Shown here: positions 45,120 to 53,440 of the stretch, one piece after another
How the letters are laid out: each line of letters begins with the position of its first letter
Numbering within the stretch: position 1 is the stretch's first letter
Source: a virus
Virus record (IMG/VR): IMGVR_UViG_3300032093_000181
Span: 1-54,292 of that record
Direction: 5' to 3' (one strand)
Length of the DNA stretch: 54,292 bases
Made by a program: the position numbers and the translations under genes
The notes under the pieces: model-generated
What the model was told of the DNA's origin: nothing
What the model saw: the letters and a program-made list of their open reading frames with translations, nothing else
Databases searched by the model: none

Positions 45120-45551
45120 ATGGCAAATAGGTTTGCCAATGGGGCTAAAAGTTTTGGCTTCTGCGACCTGTGTGGGTTCCGTTTCGACCTGAAGAAGCTC
45201 AAGAACCTGACGGTCAAGACCAAGCAGACGCAGACCAAAGCCTGCCCCCAGTGCTGGACACCGGATCAGCCGCAGTTGCAGCTTGGCATGTATCCAATCT
45301 CAGACCCGCAGGCCATAAGAGATCCTCGTCCGGATACAAATACTTGGTATCAGTCCGGCACAAACGGTTTGCAGACCAACCCAGTATCTGGAACTGGCCC
45401 TGACCAAGAGGGTTATCCAGGTGAGGGCAGCAGAGTGATTGAGTGGGGCTGGAACCCCGTGGGTGGAGCCAGAAGTTTCGACGTTGGGCTGACCCCCAAT
45501 GCCTTGGCCCCAATAGGATATGTTGGTACAGTAACGGTCGTAACGACCTAA
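45120..45551 (+). CDS. Zinc-ribbon virion-region protein (143 aa)
   Basis: A 143-residue protein. Two CxxC pairs (FCDLCGFRF and ACPQCW) in the first 45 residues form a zinc ribbon, then Pro/Gly/Asn-rich loops (YQSGTNGLQTNPVSGTGP) and a beta end (PIGYVGTVTV). It starts one base after the previous stop. I recall similar proteins in aquatic phage head-tail regions. Function unknown; a small structural connector is possible. Confidence 0.6.
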   Translation: MANRFANGAKSFGFCDLCGFRFDLKKLKNLTVKTKQTQTKACPQCWTPDQPQLQLGMYPISDPQAIRDPRPDTNTWYQSGTNGLQTNPVSGTGPDQEGYPGEGSRVIEWGWNPVGGARSFDVGLTPNALAPIGYVGTVTVVTT

Positions 45552-45560
45552 GGAGCAGAC

Positions 45561-45728
45561 ATGGAAAAAATGCGCGACATCGCCAAACAAGAAGTTGGTA
45601 AGCACGTTGCAGCCATGCACAAAGGCAAAGGTTTCTACAAAGGTGGCAAGACCGACGCGGACATGCTAAAGATGGGCCGTGGTCTTGCTAAGGTTCAGAA
45701 CCAGAAGACTGGGATGAAGAAGCCATGA
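45561..45728 (+). CDS. Small basic protein (55 aa)
   Basis: A 55-codon frame with AAGGAG 5 bases before the ATG. The protein is basic (KQEVGKHVAAMHKGKGFYKGG) and ends KTGMKKP. It overlaps the next gene as ATGA. The GFYKGGKTDADMLKMGRG segment is familiar from small genes in aquatic phages. Its ribosome binding site and coupling give good support. The function is unknown. Confidence 0.65.
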   Translation: MEKMRDIAKQEVGKHVAAMHKGKGFYKGGKTDADMLKMGRGLAKVQNQKTGMKKP

Positions 45729-45919
45729 TGAAGACCAAGAAACTTGCTCCGGCCAAGCCGGGTCAGCCCCAAGCCATTGAATCTTTGAGGGATGAAAGTT
45801 GCATGGTGATTGGCAATATTGCCGCCAATCCTGCTCCGGGCATCAAAACTTCAGGTATCCGCACCCGTGGTAATGGCTGTGCGACCAAGGGCACGATGGC
45901 CCGTGGGCCGATGGCGTGA
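45725..45919 (+). CDS. Small basic protein with GCATKG tail motif (64 aa)
   Basis: A 64-residue protein joined to the previous gene by an ATGA overlap. It has a Lys/Pro-rich start and a TRGNGCATKGTMARGPMA end that belongs to the GxGCAxKGxxxG motif set. No domain is recognised. It lies just before the second adaptor gene. Confidence 0.6.
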   Translation: MMKTKKLAPAKPGQPQAIESLRDESCMVIGNIAANPAPGIKTSGIRTRGNGCATKGTMARGPMA

Positions 45920-45927
45920 GGTAACCC

Positions 45928-46578
45928 GTGGATTACGCTGCCCTCAAACAAAATGTAGAGGATTACACCGAGAACACTTTCTCGGCAACTGACTTCGCCA
46001 CGATGACGAAGTTGGCTGAGCAGCGTATCTACAACGCCGTCCAGCTTCCAGCACTTCGGAAGAATGTCACAGGCACGTTGACTCAGGGTAATGCCTACCT
46101 TTCTGCGCCGACAGATTTCTTGTCTGTCTTCAGCCTTGCAGTGATTGATGGGTCTGGAAACTACGAGTATCTGCTGAACAAGGATGTGAACTTCATCCGC
46201 TCAGCGTTTCCAAACCCGTCATCGCAGGGTACGCCCAAGTATTACGCGCTCTTTGGCCCGGATAGCAGCAATCCTGATGAGTTGACGCTAATCCTTGGCC
46301 CGACGCCCTCTGCTGCACTGACGGCAGAACTGCACTACTTCTACTACCCAGAGAGCATCGTGACTGCCACCAATACGTGGCTGAGCGACAACTTTGACTC
46401 TGTGCTGTTTAACGCAGTGATGGTGGAAGCAGCCCGGTTCATGAAGCAAGAGCAGGACATTGTGGCCGAGATGGATAAGCAGTTTGTCCAGTCCCTGACA
46501 TTGCTGAAGAATCTTGGTGATGGCAAGAACCGCCAGGACGCCTACCGCAGTGGGCAGGTTAGAACTCAGGTTATTTAA
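45928..46578 (+). CDS. Tail adaptor / head-tail connector protein II
   Basis: A 216-residue protein with a GTG start preceded by GAGG. It has a helical N-terminus (FATMTKLAEQRIYNAVQLPALRK), a beta middle with NAYLSAPTDFLSVFSLAVID, a KYYALFGPDSSNPDELTLIL segment, and a C-terminal helix with MVEAARFMKQEQDIVAEMD. Composition and pattern resemble phage adaptor proteins of the same superfamily as the 43845 gene. It probably adds to the connector or nozzle of a short tail. Confidence 0.7.
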   Translation: MDYAALKQNVEDYTENTFSATDFATMTKLAEQRIYNAVQLPALRKNVTGTLTQGNAYLSAPTDFLSVFSLAVIDGSGNYEYLLNKDVNFIRSAFPNPSSQGTPKYYALFGPDSSNPDELTLILGPTPSAALTAELHYFYYPESIVTATNTWLSDNFDSVLFNAVMVEAARFMKQEQDIVAEMDKQFVQSLTLLKNLGDGKNRQDAYRSGQVRTQVI

Positions 46579-46587
46579 GGAGCCATC

Positions 46588-47007
46588 ATGGCAATCACCC
46601 AAGCAATGTGCAGTTCTTTCAAGCAGCAGATTCTGCTTGGCGAACATGATATGGACACTGATGTCCTCAAAATTGCGTTGTATACGTCTCTGGCTACGTT
46701 GAGCGCAGCAACGACCGTTTACTCCACCTCTGACGAGGTAGTAGGTGCGGGTTACACGGCGGGTGGCAACACACTTGCCGGGGCCACGGTGTCTTTGTCT
46801 GGGACCACAGCGTTTGTGGACTTCACTGATACCTCGTGGACGACGGCAACCATTACGGCCCGTGGTGCGCTGATCTACAACAGCAGCAAGTCCAATAAGG
46901 CCGTCGCGGTGCTGGACTTCGGATCTGACAAGACCTCGACCGCTGGCACGTTCACGGTTCAGTTCCCTGCTAACACGGCGTCTGATGCGGTTGTGCGGAT
47001 TGCGTAA
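46588..47007 (+). CDS. Structural hypothetical protein (139 aa)
   Basis: A 139-residue protein with AAGGAG upstream of the ATG. It begins AITQAMCSSFKQQILLGEHD and then is beta-rich with many Thr/Ala/Ser (TTVYSTSDEVVGAGYTAGGN). TITARGALIYNSSKSNKAVAVLDFGSD is a strand-turn-strand pattern found in small phage tail-associated proteins. Its stop overlaps the next start (TAATG). A tail or fibre-base protein is likely. Confidence 0.62.
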   Translation: MAITQAMCSSFKQQILLGEHDMDTDVLKIALYTSLATLSAATTVYSTSDEVVGAGYTAGGNTLAGATVSLSGTTAFVDFTDTSWTTATITARGALIYNSSKSNKAVAVLDFGSDKTSTAGTFTVQFPANTASDAVVRIA

Positions 47008-49325
47008 TGACGGCGCTGTATCACGCCTATACGCAGACGGTTGCGGATGGGACAGCGACATCTGTCGTTCGTCCCAGTGACTGGAACTCTGCACACGTTC
47101 AAGGCCAGACCCTCTCCGGTAATACGGCGGGGGTGTCGTCTTTTACAGGGACAAATTTTGTCCTCCAAGGCGGGAATAACGTCACACTGAGCGCCGCCAC
47201 AGCGGCAGGCGCAGCCACGATCATCATCAGTGGTGCCAACACGGTTGCACAGACCGTGCAGACCCAGGCGTCTGGGGCTATCGCAGGCACAGGGTTTACC
47301 AGCACAACGACTGCTGGAACCGCCATCACGGCGGCTATGGGAACTAACGGCCTTTCGATGGCCGTCCCGGCGTACATCACCACATACGTTGCTCAGACAA
47401 CCCAGACCCAGGCATCAGGCGCTATTGCTGGCACGGGATTCACCTCTACGACGACCGCTGGAACTGCGGTTGTGGCGACTCAGGGCACAAACGGTCTGTC
47501 GATGGCCGTGCCTGCGTTCATAACGACCTACGTTAATGATCTGACTTCAGGTCGGGCGGGGACGGGCTACACCAGCACCACGCAGGCGGGATCGACGGTA
47601 GGTGTCACGCTAAACACCAACGGCTTGTCAGCCGCTTGGCCTCCGTTCATCACGACAGCTACCCAGTCTGTTCAAACCCAGGCGTCAGGCGCTATTGCAG
47701 GGACCGGGTTTACAAGCACGACCACGGCAGGTACTGCAGTCACAGCGGCGCTGGGTACGAATGGCCTGAGCATGGCCGTTCCAGCGTATATCACCACGTT
47801 TGCCGCCCAGACGACACAGACGCAACCCGCAGGCAACATTGCTGGGGTAGGCACCACGCTCGCCCTAACAAACATTACCGGCACGTTGAACGTCGGCACC
47901 AATGGTGTAGCTTTGTCGTTGAGTGGCAATGCTGCTGGTGGTGGCGGTGGTGCAGCGTTGCAAGGCTCTGGAACCTACACCCAGAACACGGGCACGATCC
48001 AGTTTGCCAACAGCAACGGCGTCACGTTTGGTCTGAGCACCAACCAGATGACTGCATCCGTGAAGACGGACTACGCTGGTACGGGGTATACGAGTACAAC
48101 CCAGGCTGGCAGCACTGTTGGGCTTACCAACAACACGGCAGGGATCTCGGCAGCTTGGCCCGCCTTCATCACCACGGCAACGCAGTCCACACAGACTCAA
48201 GCCTCGGGCGCTATCGCTGGTACTGGGTTTACAAGCACGACAACTGCGGGCACCGCAATCACTGCGGCCCTTGGGACAAACGGACTGTCAATGGCAGTCC
48301 CGGCCTATATCACAACCTATGTCAATGACCTGACCTCTGGGCGGGCCGGTACGGGCACAACGCTTGCCCTGACCAATCTCAGCGGCACCCTGAGCGTCAA
48401 CACCAATGGCGTGGCGCTGTCGTTAAACAACTCTGATGATCATTTCTATGGCTGGAATCTTGTCGGCAACACCGCAGGGACAACCAGCATTTCGCTGACC
48501 ACGGAAGCTCCCATCTACTTCTCGGGGGGCAACAACATTACCCTGAGCGGCAACTCCAACACCATCGTTATTCAAGGCGCTGCTGGCGGCGCGGGCGGAG
48601 GGGTTGCGGTTGCAGCAGGTGCTTCAACAGTTTCAAACAACACCGTCGTCTTTGGCAACTCCAACGGTGTAAGTTTTGGCCTGAACGGCAGCACCCTAAC
48701 GGCATCCATCATCGCCAACAACACCTATGATGGTTGGCCTCCGTATGCTGACTTGATGATGGTTGCAGGCCAGCAGGGGCAAGGCACCCTGTATATCGAG
48801 CCGGAACATTGCCCGTACTACTTCCAAGACCGGGTTGGTATTCCCATCGCGTACACAAACGCCTCTAACTCTAACGGCACGTTGACGTTGAGTTACTGGG
48901 TCGCGTTTTACACGCAGAATGCCAGCACTCTGTCTCTGGCAAGCAGCACATCAATCAGCACTGCGTTTACTTTCAACGGAACGACAGGTACGCACTGGTC
49001 AATCTTTTCGGGGATGCGCTTGCTGACCATCCCTTGGTCGCTGACGGTTGCCGAGCAAGAAATCTACATTGCCCAGCTTTCTAGAACGTCAACTGGCGGC
49101 GCAAACGCATCCATTTCGCAAATGCTGGTCAGCAACGTCAACAGCAACTTTGTGGGCTTCTTTGGGCAATCACACAACACGACTCAGCAGTGGACACAGG
49201 GTCAGGGGGTTTACACCGCAACGACTTCTGGTATGCCCGTCAGCATCGCCTTCAGTCAGATTCGCGGATCTGATTCATTGAATCTTCGTGCCCCTGCGAT
49301 CATGTTCATTAACAGCACGGTATAA
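47007..49325 (+). CDS. Repetitive tail fibre protein (772 aa)
   Basis: A 772-residue protein. The N-terminal 70 residues (LYHAYTQTVADGTATSVVRPSDWN) look like a fibre attachment domain. Residues about 84-470 consist of repeats: four near-identical QASGAIAGTGFTSTTTAGTA copies each followed by GTNGLSMAVPA(Y/F)ITT, with two TSTTQAGSTVG variants between. A unique C-terminal region (about 570-772) with aromatic and Cys residues follows and may bind the receptor. It is Thr/Gly/Ala-rich, as in fibrous trimeric beta proteins. Confidence 0.78.
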   Translation: MTALYHAYTQTVADGTATSVVRPSDWNSAHVQGQTLSGNTAGVSSFTGTNFVLQGGNNVTLSAATAAGAATIIISGANTVAQTVQTQASGAIAGTGFTSTTTAGTAITAAMGTNGLSMAVPAYITTYVAQTTQTQASGAIAGTGFTSTTTAGTAVVATQGTNGLSMAVPAFITTYVNDLTSGRAGTGYTSTTQAGSTVGVTLNTNGLSAAWPPFITTATQSVQTQASGAIAGTGFTSTTTAGTAVTAALGTNGLSMAVPAYITTFAAQTTQTQPAGNIAGVGTTLALTNITGTLNVGTNGVALSLSGNAAGGGGGAALQGSGTYTQNTGTIQFANSNGVTFGLSTNQMTASVKTDYAGTGYTSTTQAGSTVGLTNNTAGISAAWPAFITTATQSTQTQASGAIAGTGFTSTTTAGTAITAALGTNGLSMAVPAYITTYVNDLTSGRAGTGTTLALTNLSGTLSVNTNGVALSLNNSDDHFYGWNLVGNTAGTTSISLTTEAPIYFSGGNNITLSGNSNTIVIQGAAGGAGGGVAVAAGASTVSNNTVVFGNSNGVSFGLNGSTLTASIIANNTYDGWPPYADLMMVAGQQGQGTLYIEPEHCPYYFQDRVGIPIAYTNASNSNGTLTLSYWVAFYTQNASTLSLASSTSISTAFTFNGTTGTHWSIFSGMRLLTIPWSLTVAEQEIYIAQLSRTSTGGANASISQMLVSNVNSNFVGFFGQSHNTTQQWTQGQGVYTATTSGMPVSIAFSQIRGSDSLNLRAPAIMFINSTV
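47257..48420 (+). repeat. Internal DNA/protein repeats in the fibre gene
   Basis: Tandem and interspersed copies of a module of about 45-48 codons; starts near 47257, 47400, 47668 and 48187. Copies differ mostly at third codon positions, so selection keeps the protein while the DNA drifts. Confidence 0.75.
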
Positions 49326-49327
49326 GC

Positions 49328-49489
49328 ATGGACATCAATGATTTTGATGGTTGCCAGCGAATTACGTCAGACGACATTGTTTACATTGTCCTGACTATCC
49401 CGGTTCCAAGAATTGCTCTGTGCGTTCGGGAGTCTGATGTAACTTTTGGTGCGCCCTATGTGGCTACTGTGATTGTTGAGATGCCCTGA
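49328..49489 (+). CDS. Small hypothetical protein (53 aa)
   Basis: A 53-codon frame two bases after the fibre stop, ending in TGATG overlap with the glycosyltransferase start. The peptide has an acidic start (MDINDFDG) and hydrophobic beta strands (DIVYIVLTIPVPRIAL, VATVIVEM). It fills the gap between two genes. No clear ribosome binding site is seen, so coupling to the fibre gene would be needed. Confidence 0.5.
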   Translation: MDINDFDGCQRITSDDIVYIVLTIPVPRIALCVRESDVTFGAPYVATVIVEMP

Positions 49490-50223
49490 TGCAGCCACAA
49501 ATCATCTCCTCCTACGACGGCGGCGCACACAACGCTGATCTGGAAAAGACCATCTCGCGGCTCACGCAGGACAAGGCGTACAAAGACCTATCTTGCATCC
49601 AGATCGTGCCGTGCTTCGGGCAGATTCCTACCCGTGCGGTGGCGTCATGGATGAATATGTACGCCCCTCCCAACGCCAAGTTCACTCGTCTGTGGGCTGT
49701 AGGCATGGAGGTAGGCAAGGCGTTTACGTCTGCCATTGAGAGCATCCTGGCTCATCCAGACTTGAGCAAGTGGAAGTACGTCATCACACTGGAGCACGAC
49801 AATATCCCTCCTCCTGATGGGATGGTCAAGCTGCTTACTCAGATGGAGAACCATCCAGAGTACGCCTGTATCGGTGGGCTGTACTTCACGCAAGGCCCAG
49901 GCGGCGTGGCTCAGATCTGGGGCGATCCCAAAGACCCGGTGGTAAATTTCCGCCCCCAGCGACCTGATCCTGCTGGTGGTTTGGTTGAGTGCTGCGGCAC
50001 CGGGATGGGCTTCAACGTCTGGCGTCTTGATATGTTCAAGGACGAGCGCCTACGCAAGCCTTGGTTTGTAACTCAGACTGAAGGTGGCGTTGCCACGCAA
50101 GACCTCTACTTTTGGGGTGATGCCCGAAAGTACGGCTATCGTTGTGCTATTGATTGCTCGGTAAAGGTTGGACACTATGACCTTGAAGGCAAGCGTGGCG
50201 GAATTCCAGACTACGTGTGGTGA
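49489..50223 (+). CDS. GT-A type glycosyltransferase
   Basis: A 244-residue protein. It has an N-terminal strand and helix (SCIQIVPCFGQIPTRAV), WKYVITLEHDNIPPPDGMV with a DxD-like metal motif (LEHDN), GGLYFTQGPGGVA, and CCGTGMGFNVWRLD typical of GT-A fold enzymes. It has no membrane segment. Located among fibre genes with a methyltransferase next to it, it may modify virion proteins or a host surface sugar, or another target. Substrate unknown. Confidence 0.75.
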   Translation: MQPQIISSYDGGAHNADLEKTISRLTQDKAYKDLSCIQIVPCFGQIPTRAVASWMNMYAPPNAKFTRLWAVGMEVGKAFTSAIESILAHPDLSKWKYVITLEHDNIPPPDGMVKLLTQMENHPEYACIGGLYFTQGPGGVAQIWGDPKDPVVNFRPQRPDPAGGLVECCGTGMGFNVWRLDMFKDERLRKPWFVTQTEGGVATQDLYFWGDARKYGYRCAIDCSVKVGHYDLEGKRGGIPDYVW

Positions 50224-50226
50224 TGC

Positions 50227-50769
50227 ATGAAACTTGATCTCGGATGTGGTGGCAAGAAGCGCGAAGGCTTCCTCGGCGTAGATCAGTACGCGATGGAAGG
50301 GGTTGATGTCGTCCTGAACATCGGCGTTGACCCCTGGCCCTGGGAAGACGGCACCGTGGAGGAGATCCATGCCAGCCATTTCCTTGAGCATCTGACTGCG
50401 CCACAGCGGGTTCACTTCATGAATGAAGCCTTCCGAGTAATGAAGGAAGGTGCCAAGGCTACGGTGATCACGCCTCACTGGGCCTCAAACCGGGCTTACG
50501 GGGACTTCACGCACCAGTGGCCCCCGGTGTCAGAGATGTTCTACTACTATCTAAGCCAGGAGTGGCGTAACACCAACGCTCCGCACACGGACAAGAAGTG
50601 GAATCCGGCGGGCTACTCATGTAATTTTGCTGCCACCTGGGGCTATTCTTTCTCCCCGGAGCTTGGCGCTAGGCATCCTGACCATGTCCAGTTCGCCCTG
50701 CAGAACTACAAAGAAGCCGCCCTTGACACCCACGCAACCCTCGTCAAACCTGTAAAAAAAGTGGACTAA
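50227..50769 (+). CDS. SAM-dependent methyltransferase (class I)
   Basis: A 180-residue protein beginning KLDLGCGGKKREGFLGVD, a glycine-rich SAM-binding loop with a following acidic residue. EEIHASHFLEHLT and EAFRVMKEGAKATVITPH are the next conserved segments of class I methyltransferases. The start is 3 bases after the glycosyltransferase stop, so they are co-translated. The C-terminus differs from the usual fold ends (YSFSPELGARHPDH). Its target is unknown; sugar or fibre modification is possible. Confidence 0.82.
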   Translation: MKLDLGCGGKKREGFLGVDQYAMEGVDVVLNIGVDPWPWEDGTVEEIHASHFLEHLTAPQRVHFMNEAFRVMKEGAKATVITPHWASNRAYGDFTHQWPPVSEMFYYYLSQEWRNTNAPHTDKKWNPAGYSCNFAATWGYSFSPELGARHPDHVQFALQNYKEAALDTHATLVKPVKKVD

Positions 50770-50772
50770 CCC

Positions 50773-51939
50773 ATGACGGCGGCGTTTCAGAGTAATGCGT
50801 TTCAGAATGACGCATTCCAAACAGTCGCTGCCGTCAATGTAACGGTCCTTGTTTCCGGCGTTGAGGCAACCGGCTTTGTCGGTTCTGTCTCCGTCTTTGG
50901 TGACTCTAACTACGAAGTTACCGGAGTCCAGGCCACTGGACAGGTTGGCAACGTCACCGTCAGCATCAGCACTACGGCTGATGTCACTGGGGTTCAAGCT
51001 ACAGGCGAGACCGGCACCGTCTCTGTCACTGGCACTGCCGTTGTTGCACTCACAGGCGTAGAAGCCACGGGGCAGACGGGCACCGTCACGGTTCTGGCGG
51101 GTGCGATTGCTGCCGTCACAGGCGTTGAAGCTACCGGACAGACCGGCACTGTTACCGTCACTGGCACAGCGGTTGTAGATGTCACCGGGGTAGAAGCTAC
51201 CGGACAGATTGGCACTGTTTCTGTCTCAGGCGATGCCAATACAAGCGTCACCGGAGTTCAAGCCACCGGCCAAGTTGGCACGGTCACAGTCCTGCTTGAT
51301 CAGCTTGTTCTGGTCACAGGCGTTGAGGCTACAGGCCAGACCGGCACGGTCACGGTCACAGGTACGGCGAACGTCTTCCCCACGGGCGTACAGGCCACTG
51401 GGCAGGTTGGCACGGTCAATGCCTTCACGGACATTGATGTCCCTGTCACAGGGGTTCAGGCTACCGGCCAAACGGGCACCGTCACGGTCACGGGCAACAC
51501 AGACATCCCAGTCACGGGGGTCGAAGCTACAGGTGCAATAGGCACAGTTTCGGTCACTGGCACGGCAAATGTGTACCCAACGGGCGTCTCAGCCACGGGT
51601 GAGATTGGTACGGTCACTGTCGAACTGCGGCAGGATGTTCCGGTCACCGGGGTGCAGGCCACTGGGTTTGTCGGGACAGTTACCGTCACGGGCGGCGCTA
51701 CCATACTTCCTACTGGCGTTCAAGCCTTGGGGCTGGTAGGATCGGTAAACGTATGGGGGTTGGTTCCTGACACGCAGAATCCGAACTGGCAAGACATTGT
51801 TGACGGACAGACATCAGCCTGGGGCGTCATCTCCAACACACAGACCCCCGGTTGGAATCAAGTGCCTGACACGCAGACGCCTGCATGGGCTATCCCCACA
51901 AATACACAGAGCCCCAACTGGGGGCCGGTAATCAACTGA
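50773..51939 (+). CDS. 22-residue tandem-repeat beta protein (388 aa)
   Basis: A 388-residue protein. A 19-residue head is followed by 14 consecutive repeats of exactly 22 residues, each containing VTGVEATGQTGTV or close variants (residues 20-327), then a C-terminal block with WG repeats built on NTQTPxW. The fixed 22-residue period and the alternating Val/Thr pattern suggest a beta-solenoid or stacked beta rod. It is probably a virion rod or adhesin, between the methyltransferase and the next fibre. Confidence 0.75.
   Translation: MTAAFQSNAFQNDAFQTVAAVNVTVLVSGVEATGFVGSVSVFGDSNYEVTGVQATGQVGNVTVSISTTADVTGVQATGETGTVSVTGTAVVALTGVEATGQTGTVTVLAGAIAAVTGVEATGQTGTVTVTGTAVVDVTGVEATGQIGTVSVSGDANTSVTGVQATGQVGTVTVLLDQLVLVTGVEATGQTGTVTVTGTANVFPTGVQATGQVGTVNAFTDIDVPVTGVQATGQTGTVTVTGNTDIPVTGVEATGAIGTVSVTGTANVYPTGVSATGEIGTVTVELRQDVPVTGVQATGFVGTVTVTGGATILPTGVQALGLVGSVNVWGLVPDTQNPNWQDIVDGQTSAWGVISNTQTPGWNQVPDTQTPAWAIPTNTQSPNWGPVIN
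50830..51753 (+). repeat. 14 tandem 66-base repeats
   Basis: The DNA repeat is 66 bases (22 codons) repeated 14 times without a gap. The consensus protein core is TGVEATGQTGTVTV. Unit-to-unit differences are both silent and at variable loop positions 1-7. Confidence 0.85.
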
Positions 51940-51946
51940 GGTTTAC

Positions 51947-53440
51947 ATGGCCGTATATACCACCAGCCTTCGTCTAGTCCAGCCTGCTACCGGAGAGTAC
52001 TCTGGCACCTGGGGCACGCAGGTAAACAACGGCATCACTGCACTGGTAGACACCTCGGTCGCAGGCACGGCCACAATCACCATGACGGCAGCGAACTACA
52101 CGCTGTCTACGGCCAACGGCGCAACCGATGAAGCGCGGGCGGCAATTCTTAGCCTAGGTGGAACCCCAGGCGGTTCGTACAACGTCATCGTCCCTGCGGT
52201 CAGCAAGCTGTATGTGGTTGTGAATGCTACGGGCAGCGCTCAAACAGTCAAGACTGCAGCGGGCACAGGGATTTCAGTCCCTAACGGTGCAACTGCTTAT
52301 CTGCGATGCAACGGCACTGACGTTGTTGCTGCGCTGAACTACTTTGGGTCTTTGACTCTCGGGGCTGCTTTGCCGGTGTCCTCTGGGGGTACGGGTGCAA
52401 CAACGCTAACTGGCGTTGTCAAAGGAACCGGCACCTCGGCGCTCACTGCAGGTACGGTAAGTCTTACTACTGAAGTGTCTGGCACACTGCCTACTGCCAA
52501 CGGTGGGACCGGATCAACATCTACTACGTATTGTTCTCTTACAACCAATGTCACGGGGACTTTGCCTGTTGGCAACGGTGGTACTGGTGGGACGACATTT
52601 ACGGTCAATAACGTATTGCTTGGTAACGGAACTTCTTCGTTTCAAGTGGTCGCCCCTGGGTCATCTGGAAACTTATTGACCTCCAACGGAACAACATGGC
52701 AATCTACCGCGCCATCTTTTCCTGTACTTAGCGCTAATAACGCATTTACTGGAGCCAACACTTTTTATAACGCTACTGGGCAGACATTTGGAACAGCCAC
52801 ATCTACCCAAGACGGCATCATCATTACGGGTAGAGCAGGAGGTTCAACAAGCCTGCGTGTAACGCTTAGCCCCGGAACACTGACTGCATCTCGTGCGGTT
52901 ACTTTTCCAGACGCGGCAGGTGCGGTTGTTTTAGATACTGCAACTCAAACAGTAACGAATAAAACTTTTGGTAGCAGCACGACATTTCTTGCGTCTACCA
53001 CTACAACGCAAGACGGTATTGCCGTAACGGGACGTGCGGGCGGTAGTTCTTCTTTTAGGGCAACAATACAACCTACAACGTTAACGGCATCAAGAACCGT
53101 TACGCTGCCTAATGAGACATTTACGGTTGGCTTTAGAAACATCCCTGCCGTTGGAACTCAGACTGGATCTTATTCACTTACCACATCCGATGTGGGCAAG
53201 TATGTGCAGGTTGGCACGGGCGGAAGCATAACTATCCCAGATGCAACTTTTGCTGAAGGGGACGTTGTAATGATATTCAACAACACCAGCGGCAACATCA
53301 CGATCACTTGCACGATTACTACCGCGTACATCGGTGGAACGGACGCTGACAAAGCAACTGTTACTGTAGCTACACGCGGTGTTGCAAACATCATGTTTAT
53401 CAGCGGCACCGTCTGCGTGATCACAGGGAACGTGTCATGA
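51947..53440 (+). CDS. Tail fibre protein with GGTGAT repeats (497 aa)
   Basis: A 497-residue protein. The N-terminal 130 residues (SLRLVQPATGEYSGTWGTQV) match a common fibre head domain. SSGGTGATTLTG, ANGGTGSTS and GNGGTGGTT repeats with GNGTSSFQ are typical of phage fibre shafts. The C-terminal part has two homologous TQDGI(I/A)(I/V)TGRAGGS repeats and a beta end. The last 900 bases are AT-richer than the first, which suggests horizontal exchange of receptor-binding parts. Confidence 0.82.
   Translation: MAVYTTSLRLVQPATGEYSGTWGTQVNNGITALVDTSVAGTATITMTAANYTLSTANGATDEARAAILSLGGTPGGSYNVIVPAVSKLYVVVNATGSAQTVKTAAGTGISVPNGATAYLRCNGTDVVAALNYFGSLTLGAALPVSSGGTGATTLTGVVKGTGTSALTAGTVSLTTEVSGTLPTANGGTGSTSTTYCSLTTNVTGTLPVGNGGTGGTTFTVNNVLLGNGTSSFQVVAPGSSGNLLTSNGTTWQSTAPSFPVLSANNAFTGANTFYNATGQTFGTATSTQDGIIITGRAGGSTSLRVTLSPGTLTASRAVTFPDAAGAVVLDTATQTVTNKTFGSSTTFLASTTTTQDGIAVTGRAGGSSSFRATIQPTTLTASRTVTLPNETFTVGFRNIPAVGTQTGSYSLTTSDVGKYVQVGTGGSITIPDATFAEGDVVMIFNNTSGNITITCTITTAYIGGTDADKATVTVATRGVANIMFISGTVCVITGNVS

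Noticed and set aside
46288-47094. Antisense open frame (268 aa) across an adaptor and a structural gene
   Set aside because: It crosses the boundaries of three plus-strand genes and shows no domain.
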